This document shows positions 50,791 through 58,706 of a DNA stretch of 64,000 nucleotides, piece by piece. Position 1 is the stretch's first letter; the number at the start of each line of letters is the position of its first letter. The translations under genes and the position numbers were made by a program. The notes below the pieces were generated by a model. That model was not told the DNA's origin, did not search any database, and saw nothing but the letters and a program-made list of their open reading frames with translations. This DNA is from Deltaproteobacteria bacterium UBA6106 (GTDB lineage Bacteria > Desulfobacterota > Syntrophorhabdia > Syntrophorhabdales > Syntrophorhabdaceae): contig DIWM01000023.1 of NCBI GenBank assembly GCA_002428485.1, positions 53,924 to 117,923 on the forward strand, in the 5' to 3' direction.

Positions 50791-51435
50791 ATGAAATTTT
50801 TTATAGACACGGCAAACGTTGAAGAGATCAGGAAAGGGATTGCCATGGGGCTCGTAGACGGCGTTACGACAAATCCCTCGCTCCTCTCGAAAGAGAAAAA
50901 AGACCCCGATGCGGTCATAAAGGAGATACTCTCCGTCGTTGACGGACCTGTAAGCCTTGAGGTCATTGCGACAGATGCGAAAGGCATGTGCGAAGAGGCG
51001 CGGAAGCTCGCCGCCCTTGGCCCTAACGCCGTCATCAAGATCCCTATGACCGAAGAGGGGATCAAGGCGGTAAGGACGCTCTCGCTGGAAGGGATCAAGA
51101 CGAATGTAACCCTGATCTTTCAGCCTGTCCAGGCGCTCATTGCCGCAAAGGCAGGCGCCACCTATGTAAGCCCCTTCATCGGCAGGCTCGACGATATATC
51201 GGAGAGAGGGATGGGGATCATCGAGGAGATCTGCCTGATCTTCTCCAATTACGGCTTCGAAACAGAGGTCATCGTGGCAAGCATCAGGAATCCCGTTCAC
51301 GTACTCGAGGCAGCGCTCCTCGGCGCAGACATAGCGACAATACCGTTCAATGTGCTGAAACAGTTGATGAACCATCCTTTAACGGATATCGGCATCGAGC
51401 GGTTCCTGAAAGACTGGCAATCCATCAAGAAATAA
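50791..51435 (+). CDS. Transaldolase of the small (MipB/FSA/TalC) type
   Basis: The 214-residue protein is a single TIM barrel of the compact transaldolase group: [27 protein letters not shown], and the Schiff-base Lys in [14 protein letters not shown]. It transfers dihydroxyacetone units between sugar phosphates. CAGGAGG precedes the ATG. As the last gene of the cluster it suggests interconversion of pentose and hexose phosphates in a bacterium that may lack an oxidative pentose pathway. Confidence 0.94.
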   Translation: MKFFIDTANVEEIRKGIAMGLVDGVTTNPSLLSKEKKDPDAVIKEILSVVDGPVSLEVIATDAKGMCEEARKLAALGPNAVIKIPMTEEGIKAVRTLSLEGIKTNVTLIFQPVQALIAAKAGATYVSPFIGRLDDISERGMGIIEEICLIFSNYGFETEVIVASIRNPVHVLEAALLGADIATIPFNVLKQLMNHPLTDIGIERFLKDWQSIKK

Positions 51436-51612
51436 AGCTCATAGCTCTTAGCTCATGGCTCATGGCAAACCAACCTTTGTGTTGCTTTTGTTTCTTTGCT
51501 ATGAGCTACTTTTCTCGCCTCACGACTTACAAATTATGATTGTTTCCGCCTAACGCCCAACGTCGAACGATCAGTATGTTCTTGCTGCTGCTATGAGCTA
51601 TGAGCTAAGAGC
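51434..51612. repeat. GCTSATR and CTYACGN arrays between transaldolase and recR
   Basis: GCTCATA, GCTCTTA, GCTCATG, GCTCATG (51437-51464) are matched by inverted ATGAGCT-type units at 51497-51510 and 51589-51612, with a short CCTCACGACTTAC segment in between. Both flanking genes end here (convergent), yet no U-tract terminator is evident. Confidence 0.8.
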
Positions 51613-51614
51613 TA

Positions 51615-52217
51615 TTATAGGTTTTTTCTGTTATCCAGCGAGCTTTTGATCGTCAGCGGGTCGATGTAGACAATGTCACCTCCGACAGGGACGCCGGACG
51701 CGATCCTCGTGATCTTCACGTCGAGGGGCTTGAGTATTTCGCCGATGTAATGAGCAGTTGTATTTCCCTCAATGTTGGGGTTTGTGGCTATGATGACCTC
51801 TTTTATGTCTTCCTTTTCTATCCTCTCTCTCAACTCTTTGATCCTGATCTCATCAGGGCCTATCCCCTCGATGGGGTTTATGGCACCGTGAAGGATGTGG
51901 TAGCGAAAATAGCCGGGATAGGACGATTCTATCACCATCATGTGCGAAGACTCCTCCACCACGCAGACCGTCGAACTGCTCCTCCTCGCATCCCTGCATA
52001 TCTCGCAGGGGTCCGTATCGGTGATATTGAAGCAGATGCTGCAGAGGCGTATCTTCTCCTTGATATCGATAAGGCTTGTCGAAAGCTCCGTTATATAACT
52101 ATCCCTGGCATTTAAAAGGAAAAAGGCAAGCCGCGTGGCGGTCTTCCTGCCGATGCCGGGGAGTTTTGTAAGGTTTTCGATGAGCCTTTCTATGGGCGCG
52201 GGATAAAACACGTTCAC
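51615..52217 (-). CDS. recR: Recombination mediator RecR
   Basis: RecR works with RecO/RecF to load RecA at gaps. The 200-residue protein has the helix-hairpin-helix start (LIENLTKLPGIGRKTATRLA), the Cys4 zinc finger (LCSICFNITDTDPCEIC), a Toprim domain (VCVVEESSHMMVIES) and a Walker-B-like end. It begins at GTG overlapping the ybaB stop as GTGA. The dnaX-ybaB-recR order is a conserved bacterial arrangement. Confidence 0.97.
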   Translation of the reverse strand: MNVFYPAPIERLIENLTKLPGIGRKTATRLAFFLLNARDSYITELSTSLIDIKEKIRLCSICFNITDTDPCEICRDARRSSSTVCVVEESSHMMVIESSYPGYFRYHILHGAINPIEGIGPDEIRIKELRERIEKEDIKEVIIATNPNIEGNTTAHYIGEILKPLDVKITRIASGVPVGGDIVYIDPLTIKSSLDNRKNL

Positions 52218-52528
52218 ATCCCAAAAGGCATCTGCATGCCGCCTGTTACCTTCGCCATCTCTTCCTGCAGCATCTCCCGCGATTTATCGAGGCCTTCGTT
52301 GATCGCTGCCATGACCAGATCTTCAAGAAGTTCCTTGTCCTTTTCTTCCCATATCTCTTCGGAGATTTTCAGGGAAAGCACCTCCTGTTTTCCGTTTACC
52401 ACACAGGAGACCATCCCTCCTCCGGACTGCGCCTCAACGGTCTTGTTCGCGACCTCTTCCTGTATCTTCACCAATTTTTCCTGCATCTTTTTTGCCTGCT
52501 GCAGGATCTGTCCGAATTGCTTCGACAT
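52214..52528 (-). CDS. ybaB: YbaB/EbfC nucleoid-associated protein
   Basis: The 104-residue protein has the YbaB layout: an N-terminal helix (QILQQAKKMQEKLVKIQEEVANK), a central beta strand with GGGMVSCVVNGKQEVLSL, and a C-terminal helix ending in GGMQMPFGM. Family members bind DNA as dimers. It lies between dnaX and recR with four-base overlap to recR. Confidence 0.95.
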   Translation of the reverse strand: MSKQFGQILQQAKKMQEKLVKIQEEVANKTVEAQSGGGMVSCVVNGKQEVLSLKISEEIWEEKDKELLEDLVMAAINEGLDKSREMLQEEMAKVTGGMQMPFGM

Positions 52529-52539
52529 AGAGCCTCCTC

Positions 52540-54024
52540 TTAAACGTTAAATAACGACTCAGCCTCTTTCACAAAATCATCAAGGATATTTTTTTTTACC
52601 TGACCGGCATCTCTGATACGTACCGCCATGTCTCTGCCAAAAAATTCCCTGAGAAGACGCTCGATCTCGTCGCCTTCAGTCTTCAGAATGCCGCTGTATC
52701 TTCTGTCCATAAAGATAACGAAGGTATCCTGCTCAACCTGTACCTGGAGGTTTTCGAACACACCGCCGATAAAGGGCTTCTTTTTCTTCACGTATTCCAC
52801 AAAACCCTGCGCGCTCAGTTCACGGGGCGGTCCGGCCGCCTCTTTTGCTACAATGTCCCCAACGATATCGTGGGCTGTTTGCCCACCGGCATAATCGCGT
52901 TGTTCGAGGTTATCAAGGACCTTTTCAACGTCCCTCAGCTTTGACAGGTTGTACAGGTTGATGTAGAGGATCTCCAGCGCAACTTTCGGAAAGAGCCCCT
53001 TCAGAAGGTCTTCAGCCTTTAACATATAATGGAGCATGTTCTGGATCTCGTAATATTCCACACCCTGCAGCAGACCTGAAACCCTCTTGAATTCTTCTTC
53101 GCCGATATACAAAAAGGATGGTATGCCCTCACAGACCTTGATAAGCATCATGTTTCTCAAAAATGATACGAGGCCCCTGTAGATCTGGTGTGCGTCGTAT
53201 CCTTCGCCAAGCGTCTTCTCGATCAGCTCAAGCCCTTCCTTCAGGTTGCCGTCTAAGATCGATTTGATGATCCTGTACAGTACGTCCCTTTCGACGATCC
53301 CGATGATATTAATGACGTCCTTTTCTGCAATATGCTTTCCGCCAAACCCGATGATCTGGTCCAGCATCGATTCCGCATCGCGGAGGCTCCCGTCTGCCTC
53401 AACGGCAATATACTGGAAGACTCCCTCATCATATCCGATCCCCTCCTGGTTGCAGATCTTCTTCAGCTGTTCGACAATATCCTTTTCCGGGATCCTCCTG
53501 AAATCAAAGCGCTGGCATCTCGACATGATCGTATAGGGGATCTTCTGCGCCTCCGTAGTGGCAAGGATAAAGATGTTGTGACCGGGCGGCTCTTCAAGGG
53601 TTTTCAGCAAGGCGCTCACTGCGGATCTCGACAGCATGTGGGATTCGTCGAGGATGTAGACCTTGTAAATCCCGCGCATTGGCATATAATGCACGCTCTC
53701 CGTAAGCTCCCTCATTTCATCGACGCCGGTTTTCGAGGCAGCATCGATCTCTATGACATCGACAAAATTTCCACTGTTGATCCCTTTGCAGTTCTCGCAC
53801 TCATCGCAGGGTTCTGCCGATGGCCCGTTCTTGCAATTGACGGCCTTTGCGAGGATCCTCGCCATGGATGTCTTGCCGACGCCTCTCGGGCCTGTGAACA
53901 GGTAGGCGTGGGATATTCTTCCTGACTGGATAGAGTTCTTCAGCGTAGTTGTAATGTGGGGCTGTCCTACGACGTCCTCAAATTTTCTGGGTCTCCACGT
54001 CCTTGCAATAACCGTATAGCTCAT
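52540..54024 (-). CDS. dnaX: DNA polymerase III gamma/tau subunit
   Basis: DnaX is the clamp-loader ATPase. The 494-residue protein has Walker A GPRGVGKTSM, a zinc module (CKNGPSAEPCDECENCKG), DESH in YILDESHML and the SRC motif in IMSRCQRFDF. The C-terminal tau region is short. The ATG at 54024 (SYTVIARTWRPRKF) is the family-like start; four in-frame codons upstream lie in a GCTSATR repeat, whose ATGAGC-type phrase abuts the gene. The SRP RNA gene lies upstream on the same strand. Confidence 0.96.
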   Translation of the reverse strand: MSYTVIARTWRPRKFEDVVGQPHITTTLKNSIQSGRISHAYLFTGPRGVGKTSMARILAKAVNCKNGPSAEPCDECENCKGINSGNFVDVIEIDAASKTGVDEMRELTESVHYMPMRGIYKVYILDESHMLSRSAVSALLKTLEEPPGHNIFILATTEAQKIPYTIMSRCQRFDFRRIPEKDIVEQLKKICNQEGIGYDEGVFQYIAVEADGSLRDAESMLDQIIGFGGKHIAEKDVINIIGIVERDVLYRIIKSILDGNLKEGLELIEKTLGEGYDAHQIYRGLVSFLRNMMLIKVCEGIPSFLYIGEEEFKRVSGLLQGVEYYEIQNMLHYMLKAEDLLKGLFPKVALEILYINLYNLSKLRDVEKVLDNLEQRDYAGGQTAHDIVGDIVAKEAAGPPRELSAQGFVEYVKKKKPFIGGVFENLQVQVEQDTFVIFMDRRYSGILKTEGDEIERLLREFFGRDMAVRIRDAGQVKKNILDDFVKEAESLFNV

Positions 54025-54028
54025 ATGT

Positions 54029-54118
54029 TGGCTCATGGCTCATAGCTGATGGCTCATAGCTGAGAAACTTACAGACAACCGAATCGGCAAACCGATTTCT
54101 GACAGCTGATGGCTGGAG
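54029..54118. repeat. GCTSATR array between ffs and dnaX
   Basis: GCTCATG, GCTCATA, GCTGATG, GCTCATA occur at 54031-54058, and a weaker pair at 54102-54116. The array would be in the 5' leader of dnaX and possibly supplies an alternative upstream ATG. Confidence 0.8.
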
Positions 54119-54136
54119 GCTATATGCCTATATTTT

Positions 54137-54236
54137 AGACCAGGCTACCTGCGGCACACGGAACAGCTACTACCGCTGCTTCCTTCCGGATCTGACGGGG
54201 TTCATAACATTCACGTTGCGCAGGGCCTGGTTATGG
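54137..54236 (-). ncRNA. ffs: Small signal recognition particle RNA (4.5S type)
   Basis: The minus strand carries the universally conserved SRP domain IV: GTCAGATCCGGAAGGAAGCA, with the GGAAG tetraloop region and the asymmetric loop sequence. The outer ends pair (AACCAGGCCCTGCG with CGCAGGTAGCCTGGTC), giving the ~100-nucleotide single hairpin of the small bacterial type without Alu domain. It stands upstream of dnaX on the same strand, a recurrent arrangement. Exact ends are estimated from base pairing and the promoter. Confidence 0.93.
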
Positions 54237-54240
54237 GGAT

Positions 54241-54269
54241 ATTATACATGACATCATTGCACAAAGCAA
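54241..54269 (-). promoter_or_regulatory. Promoter of the SRP RNA gene
   Basis: On the minus strand TTGCTT (54269-54264) and a perfect TATAAT (54246-54241) are separated by 17 bases. Transcription would start near 54234-54236, matching the paired end of the RNA. Confidence 0.8.
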
Positions 54270-54336
54270 AGCAATTACCCAACTAATATCCATGAGTCCG
54301 GGATCGCCACACCCTGCAGGCTCGCAATGATGCCAA

Positions 54337-54752
54337 TAAATCCTAATATCGAAGCACGAAATCCTAAACAATTGCCCACGCCGCGCTTCTCGCGGTACCC
54401 TCGAAGAATGAAATTGATGTATCCAGGACCTTCCTCCATAAGGATGAGCATGGCGTCGGGACATCCCCCGCAAACACGCTCATTACGCTCCTGCGGCTTC
54501 ATTCGCTCGCGTTCGGCTTCGGAACTTTTGCTTCGCAAAAGACCGAGCTTCCTCGCCTCACGACGGTTTGCTCCGGGATATCCCGACGCCATGCTCTCAA
54601 TTAATGATCAGAGGTAGACTATTTTCTATGTAATATCAAAATCCCAATGTTGCATGCTCCAGACAACTGTATGTTCCTTGCGTTTTGAATTTTGCCACAT
54701 TCGAATTTGTTTAGGATTTCGATATTCGAATTTAGGATTTGCCATGAGCCGC
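54337..54752. repeat. Palindromic element copy 5, split by an insertion
   Basis: The left core half (AAATCCTAATATCGAAGCAC) begins at 54337 and is interrupted after CCTAAACAAT (about 54373). The rest of the core resumes near 54630 (TAATATCAAAATCCCAATG) and ends with CCATGAGCCGC. About 255 foreign bases, including a hairpin element, lie between. The right end supplies the stop codon of the downstream oxidoreductase gene. Confidence 0.75.
54446..54596. mobile_element. MITE-like hairpin element nested in repeat copy 5
   Basis: Two 22-base arms (54446-54467 and 54575-54596) are inverted copies with one mismatch (AGCATGGCGTCGGGACATCC against the complement with GATATCC), and pairing continues imperfectly inward (GCAAAC/GTTTGC). 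The ~107-base middle has no gene. A second, internal hairpin (CTTTTGCGAAGCAAAAG on the complement) is present. Terminal inverted repeats and location inside another repeat suggest a small non-autonomous mobile element; no target duplication was identified. Confidence 0.6.
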
Positions 54753-56795
54753 TTTTCTTATTGAGCACAAAAGCGCCTTGACCTCGGGATAGCCCATAAT
54801 AGGCTCCCTGCATTCGGTGTCGGTCAGAAGGTTTGCGTTCGCCTCTCCGGACCATCCATGGGGGACGAGTACCACCCCTTCTGAAACCCTTTCACTCACA
54901 TGGGCCTTCATCCGGACTGACCCCCTGTTCGTCTCAATGACCACATCGTCTCCATCGCCGACACCGCAGGCCTTTGCCGTTTCAGGCCCTATCTCTGCTT
55001 GCGGCCCCGGGCTCTTTTCTTTCAATGACCCGATGCCCCTGAATTGTCCGTGTGTGTAATAGCGGTTCCTGTTGCCCGTAGAGAGGATCAAAGGATATTT
55101 TTTCAATAACTCAGGGGAGCTGGCAGGGCTTCTCTGCGGTTCAAGATATGTGGGGAGAGGGTCAAAACCGATCTTCTCCAGCACGCTGCTGTATATCTCG
55201 ATCTTGCCGGAAGGCGTCAGGAACCCTCCTCCCTTCATCCCGTAGCTCTTCTCTTTAAAAAAAGCTCCTTCCGGTTTTTCTTCAAGGAGCTGCCCAAAGG
55301 TTAATCCCGTACGCGCCAGTTCATGTACCACAAGCTCTTCCTCTGTCTGCCATGGAAATTTCTCTCCAACGCCGATCTTCTTCGCAAGCTCTGTAAAAAG
55401 CCTCCATTCCGACCAGCTTTCATATAGCGGGTCTATTGCCTTTTTTCTGAGCATGAGATAAGGCAAGCCGTGACAAACATTGTACGTGTATGCAAGCCCC
55501 CACTTTTCGAGGTGTGAGCAGGCAGGAAGCACATAATGCGCAAGTTCCCCGGTCTCTGTCATGAAAAGGTCGTGGACAACAAGGAGTTCCAGCCTTTTAA
55601 AGGCCTCCCTGAAGGCATTGGAATCGGCCATTGACACAACGGGGTTCCCTCCTATTATTAAAAAGGCCTTGATCTTCTCCGGGACGCTCTCCGGAACGCA
55701 GGTGACCACGCCGAAATGGCTCTTCTTGCCTTCTATCTCGTAGAAAAGCGGGTATTGGTCGGCGCCAAGCGGCTTTTCTCCCACATCGAGGCCGATATTC
55801 GCCAGGGGCAGCCCCGGGTTGATCACCCATCCGCCCGGATTATTTATATTGCCGGTGATGGTCTGGAGAACTGCGAAGGCGCGGCTGTTCTGCGTCCCGT
55901 TCGCCGTCTGGTCCTGCGTGCACGTCCCCTGATAAATGCCCGCGCCCCTGGTACCCGCAAACAACCTTGCAAGCTTGCGGATATCAGAAGCCGGCACAGA
56001 TGTGATCTTCTCTGCCCATTCAGGAGTATATTCCATGGCATGGGGAACAAGCCTGTCGAATCCGTATGTGTATTTATCGATGAATTCACCGTCGTAAAGC
56101 TTCTCGTCAACAATCACATGTATCATGGCAAGCGCAAGGGCTCCGTCCGTTCCAGGCCTTATCCTGATATACATCTCCGCGCTGTCGGCGAGTGAGATCC
56201 TCTTGGGATCGACAACGACGATCTTCGCCCCTTTTTTCATATTCTTTTTTATCGCAAGCAGCAATGGAAAATCTGATTCCTGTGGATTATGTCCCCATAG
56301 TATGTAGAGGTTTGAGTCAAGCTCCTCTGTCGGATATTTTCCGAAAGTGATCTGCCTTGTCCTGATCCTCATCCGGTAGCAGATGCTTTCTACTGAGAAA
56401 AAATTCGGCGATCCGTATGCAGCCTCAAACCTGTGGGTCAAGCCTGCCATCTCAAGATTTTCAACACCGATGGATCCGCTGAATACGCCGAGTGCGGCAG
56501 GGCCGAATTCTTCCCTGAGCCTTAAAAGCTTCTCGCCTATCTCGGTGATGGCCTGGTCCCAGGTTATCCGCTGAAAACTGTTGTTTGTCCTTTTTAACGG
56601 GTACTTCAGGCGGTCAGGGCTATAGACATTATCAAGTGCCGCCCTTCCCTTCGGGCAGAGCATGCCCCTGTTCAAAGGGTGCGACTCAAGCCCCTTTATC
56701 TTTACTGCCCTTCCATCTTCCACGGTTACTACGGTGCCGCAACTGTGATAACACAGTGTACAATCGGTGATAATTTCTTTAATATCCTTTGCCAT
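54732..56795 (-). CDS. Molybdopterin oxidoreductase (formate-dehydrogenase-like)
   Basis: The protein (687 residues from the ATG at 56795, after GGGAGAAG) belongs to the DMSO-reductase family. It begins with an Fe-S motif (CTLCYHSCGTVVTV, then MLCPKGRAA) and carries pterin-binding segments (ILWGHNPQESDFP, VVDPKRISLADSAEMYI, LIIGGNPVVS) and a C-terminal domain (TGNRNRYYTHGQFR, VVLVPHGWSGEANANLL). The metal-ligand region ESICYRMR offers a Cys and no TGA, so it is not a selenoprotein. No Tat signal is present, so it is cytoplasmic. The residues AAHGKS and TAA stop come from repeat DNA. Substrate unknown. Confidence 0.88.
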   Translation of the reverse strand: MAKDIKEIITDCTLCYHSCGTVVTVEDGRAVKIKGLESHPLNRGMLCPKGRAALDNVYSPDRLKYPLKRTNNSFQRITWDQAITEIGEKLLRLREEFGPAALGVFSGSIGVENLEMAGLTHRFEAAYGSPNFFSVESICYRMRIRTRQITFGKYPTEELDSNLYILWGHNPQESDFPLLLAIKKNMKKGAKIVVVDPKRISLADSAEMYIRIRPGTDGALALAMIHVIVDEKLYDGEFIDKYTYGFDRLVPHAMEYTPEWAEKITSVPASDIRKLARLFAGTRGAGIYQGTCTQDQTANGTQNSRAFAVLQTITGNINNPGGWVINPGLPLANIGLDVGEKPLGADQYPLFYEIEGKKSHFGVVTCVPESVPEKIKAFLIIGGNPVVSMADSNAFREAFKRLELLVVHDLFMTETGELAHYVLPACSHLEKWGLAYTYNVCHGLPYLMLRKKAIDPLYESWSEWRLFTELAKKIGVGEKFPWQTEEELVVHELARTGLTFGQLLEEKPEGAFFKEKSYGMKGGGFLTPSGKIEIYSSVLEKIGFDPLPTYLEPQRSPASSPELLKKYPLILSTGNRNRYYTHGQFRGIGSLKEKSPGPQAEIGPETAKACGVGDGDDVVIETNRGSVRMKAHVSERVSEGVVLVPHGWSGEANANLLTDTECREPIMGYPEVKALLCSIRKAAHGKS

Positions 56796-56846
56796 CTCTT
56801 CTCCCATTGTGAGTAATTGCAGATTTATTGTATCAGAGGAACGGTT

Positions 56847-57131
56847 CAACGTTCAAGGTTCAATGTTCAACGTTCGAAGGAATATGAGATACTCGATACT
56901 GGATACTGGATACTGGCGAAAGTCTCGTAAGTCGTAAGGCGTGAGGCGTGAGGTGAGAAAGACAAAACCAGATGACCGTGCCCCCTCACCCTACCCTCTC
57001 CCGCGGGGGGAGAGGGAACAGCGTTGCCCCGCAGCAAGCTGCGGGGGATCATCCGGATTGAACAGGCGTTGTTGTCTCTCCTCACGCCTCACGCCTTACG
57101 CCTTACGGAATTTCACGCCTTACGGATTTTA
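56847..57131. repeat. Cluster of four repeat families upstream of the oxidoreductase
   Basis: In order: GTTCAAN heptamers (56848-56876), ATACTGG heptamers (56889-56922), CTYACGN units (56929-56954), the inverted copy of the GC-rich two-hairpin element (56980-57057), then more CTYACGN units (57080-57131). The 321-base gap contains no convincing gene and is the densest repeat cluster in the window. Confidence 0.88.
56980..57057. repeat. GC-rich two-hairpin element, copy 2 (inverted)
   Basis: CCCTCTCCCGCGGGGGGAGAGGG and CCCCGCAGCAAGCTGCGGGG-type hairpins, flanked by GCCCCCTCACCC and GGATCATCC, match the reverse complement of 31434-31505 in order and spacing. Confidence 0.85.
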
Positions 57132-57170
57132 ACGCTGACGGCTAACAACTGCTCTTATGGTGACTGTTTT

Positions 57171-57914
57171 TCAGGTCTTCTGGGCCATGTACTTTTCGAA
57201 TACGGCGAGGTGGGATTCGAGGGCCTTCACTTCCTTCTGGAGGCGCATGGCCTTTTCGGCCAGCTCTGTTCCCTGCGCCATCTGCTCTATCTGACGGGAG
57301 AAGCCGCCTATTACCACAATGCGGTTCCTGAAGTTGTGGGTTGTCTCCATCAGGATCGACTCCTGCCTGCCGCAGGACGTCATGAGCTGCTCAATAAGCT
57401 TCGCCCTCCCGATGATGGCGCTAATGAGCTGCCCGATCACCTGCAGGTACTGGAAATCCTCCGCCGAGATCGGGGCCTCCTCTTTCCCTGAATCAACGAT
57501 CAGGACCCCGAGCTTAGTCTCCTGCTGCGTCATGGGATCAACATAGCTCAGGGGGACAATGGCCTTGACCTTGATCGGAGCGCTCAACGTGTGCTTGTAG
57601 CCGTTCGTCTGGTGAGGGTCCGTGAGATTGACGGCTACGCCTTTCTTTAAGGCGTCCCAGACAACGCTGTCTTTATGTATCTGGAGTCCTTCTATAGGGC
57701 AAACATGGTCGCCGGCCCAGAACCTGAGCTTCAGGTCATCTCCTTCGAGGAAGGCGCATCTGGCCCTTTTCCCGAGCCGCTCACGGAGATCGTTGAGTAC
57801 CATCTCAATGACCTTCCCGGGAACCGTGCTCGAGCCCAGGAGGCTTACGGCCTCAAGGATATCCTGAAAATGGCCCTGCAGGCCCTTTTCCGTTTTTGCC
57901 TTTTTCACCGCCAT
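57171..57914 (-). CDS. GAF-domain protein with kinase-like DHp segment but no ATPase domain
   Basis: The 247-residue protein has a GAF domain (about 15-175; SSTVPGKVIEMVLNDLRERL, GVAVNLTDPHQTNGYKHTLS, GVLIVDS). A segment like the histidine-kinase dimerisation helix follows (ILMETTHNFRNRIVVIGGFS; His near 198), then a coiled coil to the end. The catalytic ATP-binding domain that should follow is absent. It may be a phosphotransfer or sensor partner, or a remnant. It lies upstream of the repeat cluster and is not clearly in an operon. Confidence 0.8.
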   Translation of the reverse strand: MAVKKAKTEKGLQGHFQDILEAVSLLGSSTVPGKVIEMVLNDLRERLGKRARCAFLEGDDLKLRFWAGDHVCPIEGLQIHKDSVVWDALKKGVAVNLTDPHQTNGYKHTLSAPIKVKAIVPLSYVDPMTQQETKLGVLIVDSGKEEAPISAEDFQYLQVIGQLISAIIGRAKLIEQLMTSCGRQESILMETTHNFRNRIVVIGGFSRQIEQMAQGTELAEKAMRLQKEVKALESHLAVFEKYMAQKT

Positions 57915-57987
57915 GCTTATTGTACTATGGTAGCATCTTTTTAATCAACAGACAATCCCCTGTCAACTGCCGTCTGAAGATGCGGCC

Positions 57988-58626
57988 CTACTTTTTGATC
58001 AGTGCACCGGCTTCCTTCACGATGAGGATGCCGCGCGCCTTCATTTCTTCCAACGCCTTCGCCGTTGTCTCAGGCGCCACGCCTTTGCATAAACCTTCGA
58101 CGACGACCACGTCGTAGCCGTGGTCAACCGCATCCATCGCAGTGGCCTTTACGCAGTAATCCGTGGCGAGTCCGAAGATAATCAGCTTCCTGATCCCTGC
58201 TGCTTTCAGGATAGTATGCATTTCTGTTTTTGCTCCCCCATCATCCTGAAAACCGGAGTAGCTGTCGAATTTGGGGTGTTGTCCTTTTTTGACAATAGCC
58301 TGGAAGAGATTGTTGTCGACAAGGACCCTCGCCCCGTCTGTTCCGTGGACACAATGGAGCGGCCATAGAATTTGAGTTCTCCCTTCAAAGCACACTGTCT
58401 CGAAGACTTTTCTGCCAGGATGATTGACTGCAAAAGAGACGTGGTCCGACGGATGCCAATCCTGGGTCCCGTAAATGACGATACCCTGCTTCTTCAACCT
58501 TCTGATCGCACGGGCCGCCTTCCTGAGGAACTTCTCATCCGTATCCGGGACCGCGAGGGCGCCTTTCTTCACCGTTGTAAAATCGCCCTGAACATCAACG
58601 ACGATAGCAGCAGTTTTCCCCCTCAT
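57988..58626 (-). CDS. Nicotinamidase/isochorismatase family hydrolase
   Basis: The 212-residue protein shows the catalytic triad of nicotinamidases: Asp in VVDVQGDF, Lys in VKKGQHPKFDSYSGF and Cys in GLATDYCVKATAMDA, with metal ligands in TQDWHPSDHVSF. The KFDSYSGF loop and DWHP favour nicotinamidase (PncA) over isochorismatase. It would deamidate nicotinamide in NAD salvage. No other NAD gene is adjacent. Confidence 0.92.
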   Translation of the reverse strand: MRGKTAAIVVDVQGDFTTVKKGALAVPDTDEKFLRKAARAIRRLKKQGIVIYGTQDWHPSDHVSFAVNHPGRKVFETVCFEGRTQILWPLHCVHGTDGARVLVDNNLFQAIVKKGQHPKFDSYSGFQDDGGAKTEMHTILKAAGIRKLIIFGLATDYCVKATAMDAVDHGYDVVVVEGLCKGVAPETTAKALEEMKARGILIVKEAGALIKK

Positions 58627-58706
58627 ACCGCTTTCCCTTTGCGGCTTTTCGCCGCCTCTCTGTAATAAATGAAGCAGGGATCAAATATCGAAAGATGCGG
58701 ACCCGG

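Noticed and set aside
54732..56795. Selenocysteine in the molybdopterin enzyme
   Set aside because: The metal-ligand region has an ordinary Cys codon and there is no in-frame TGA.
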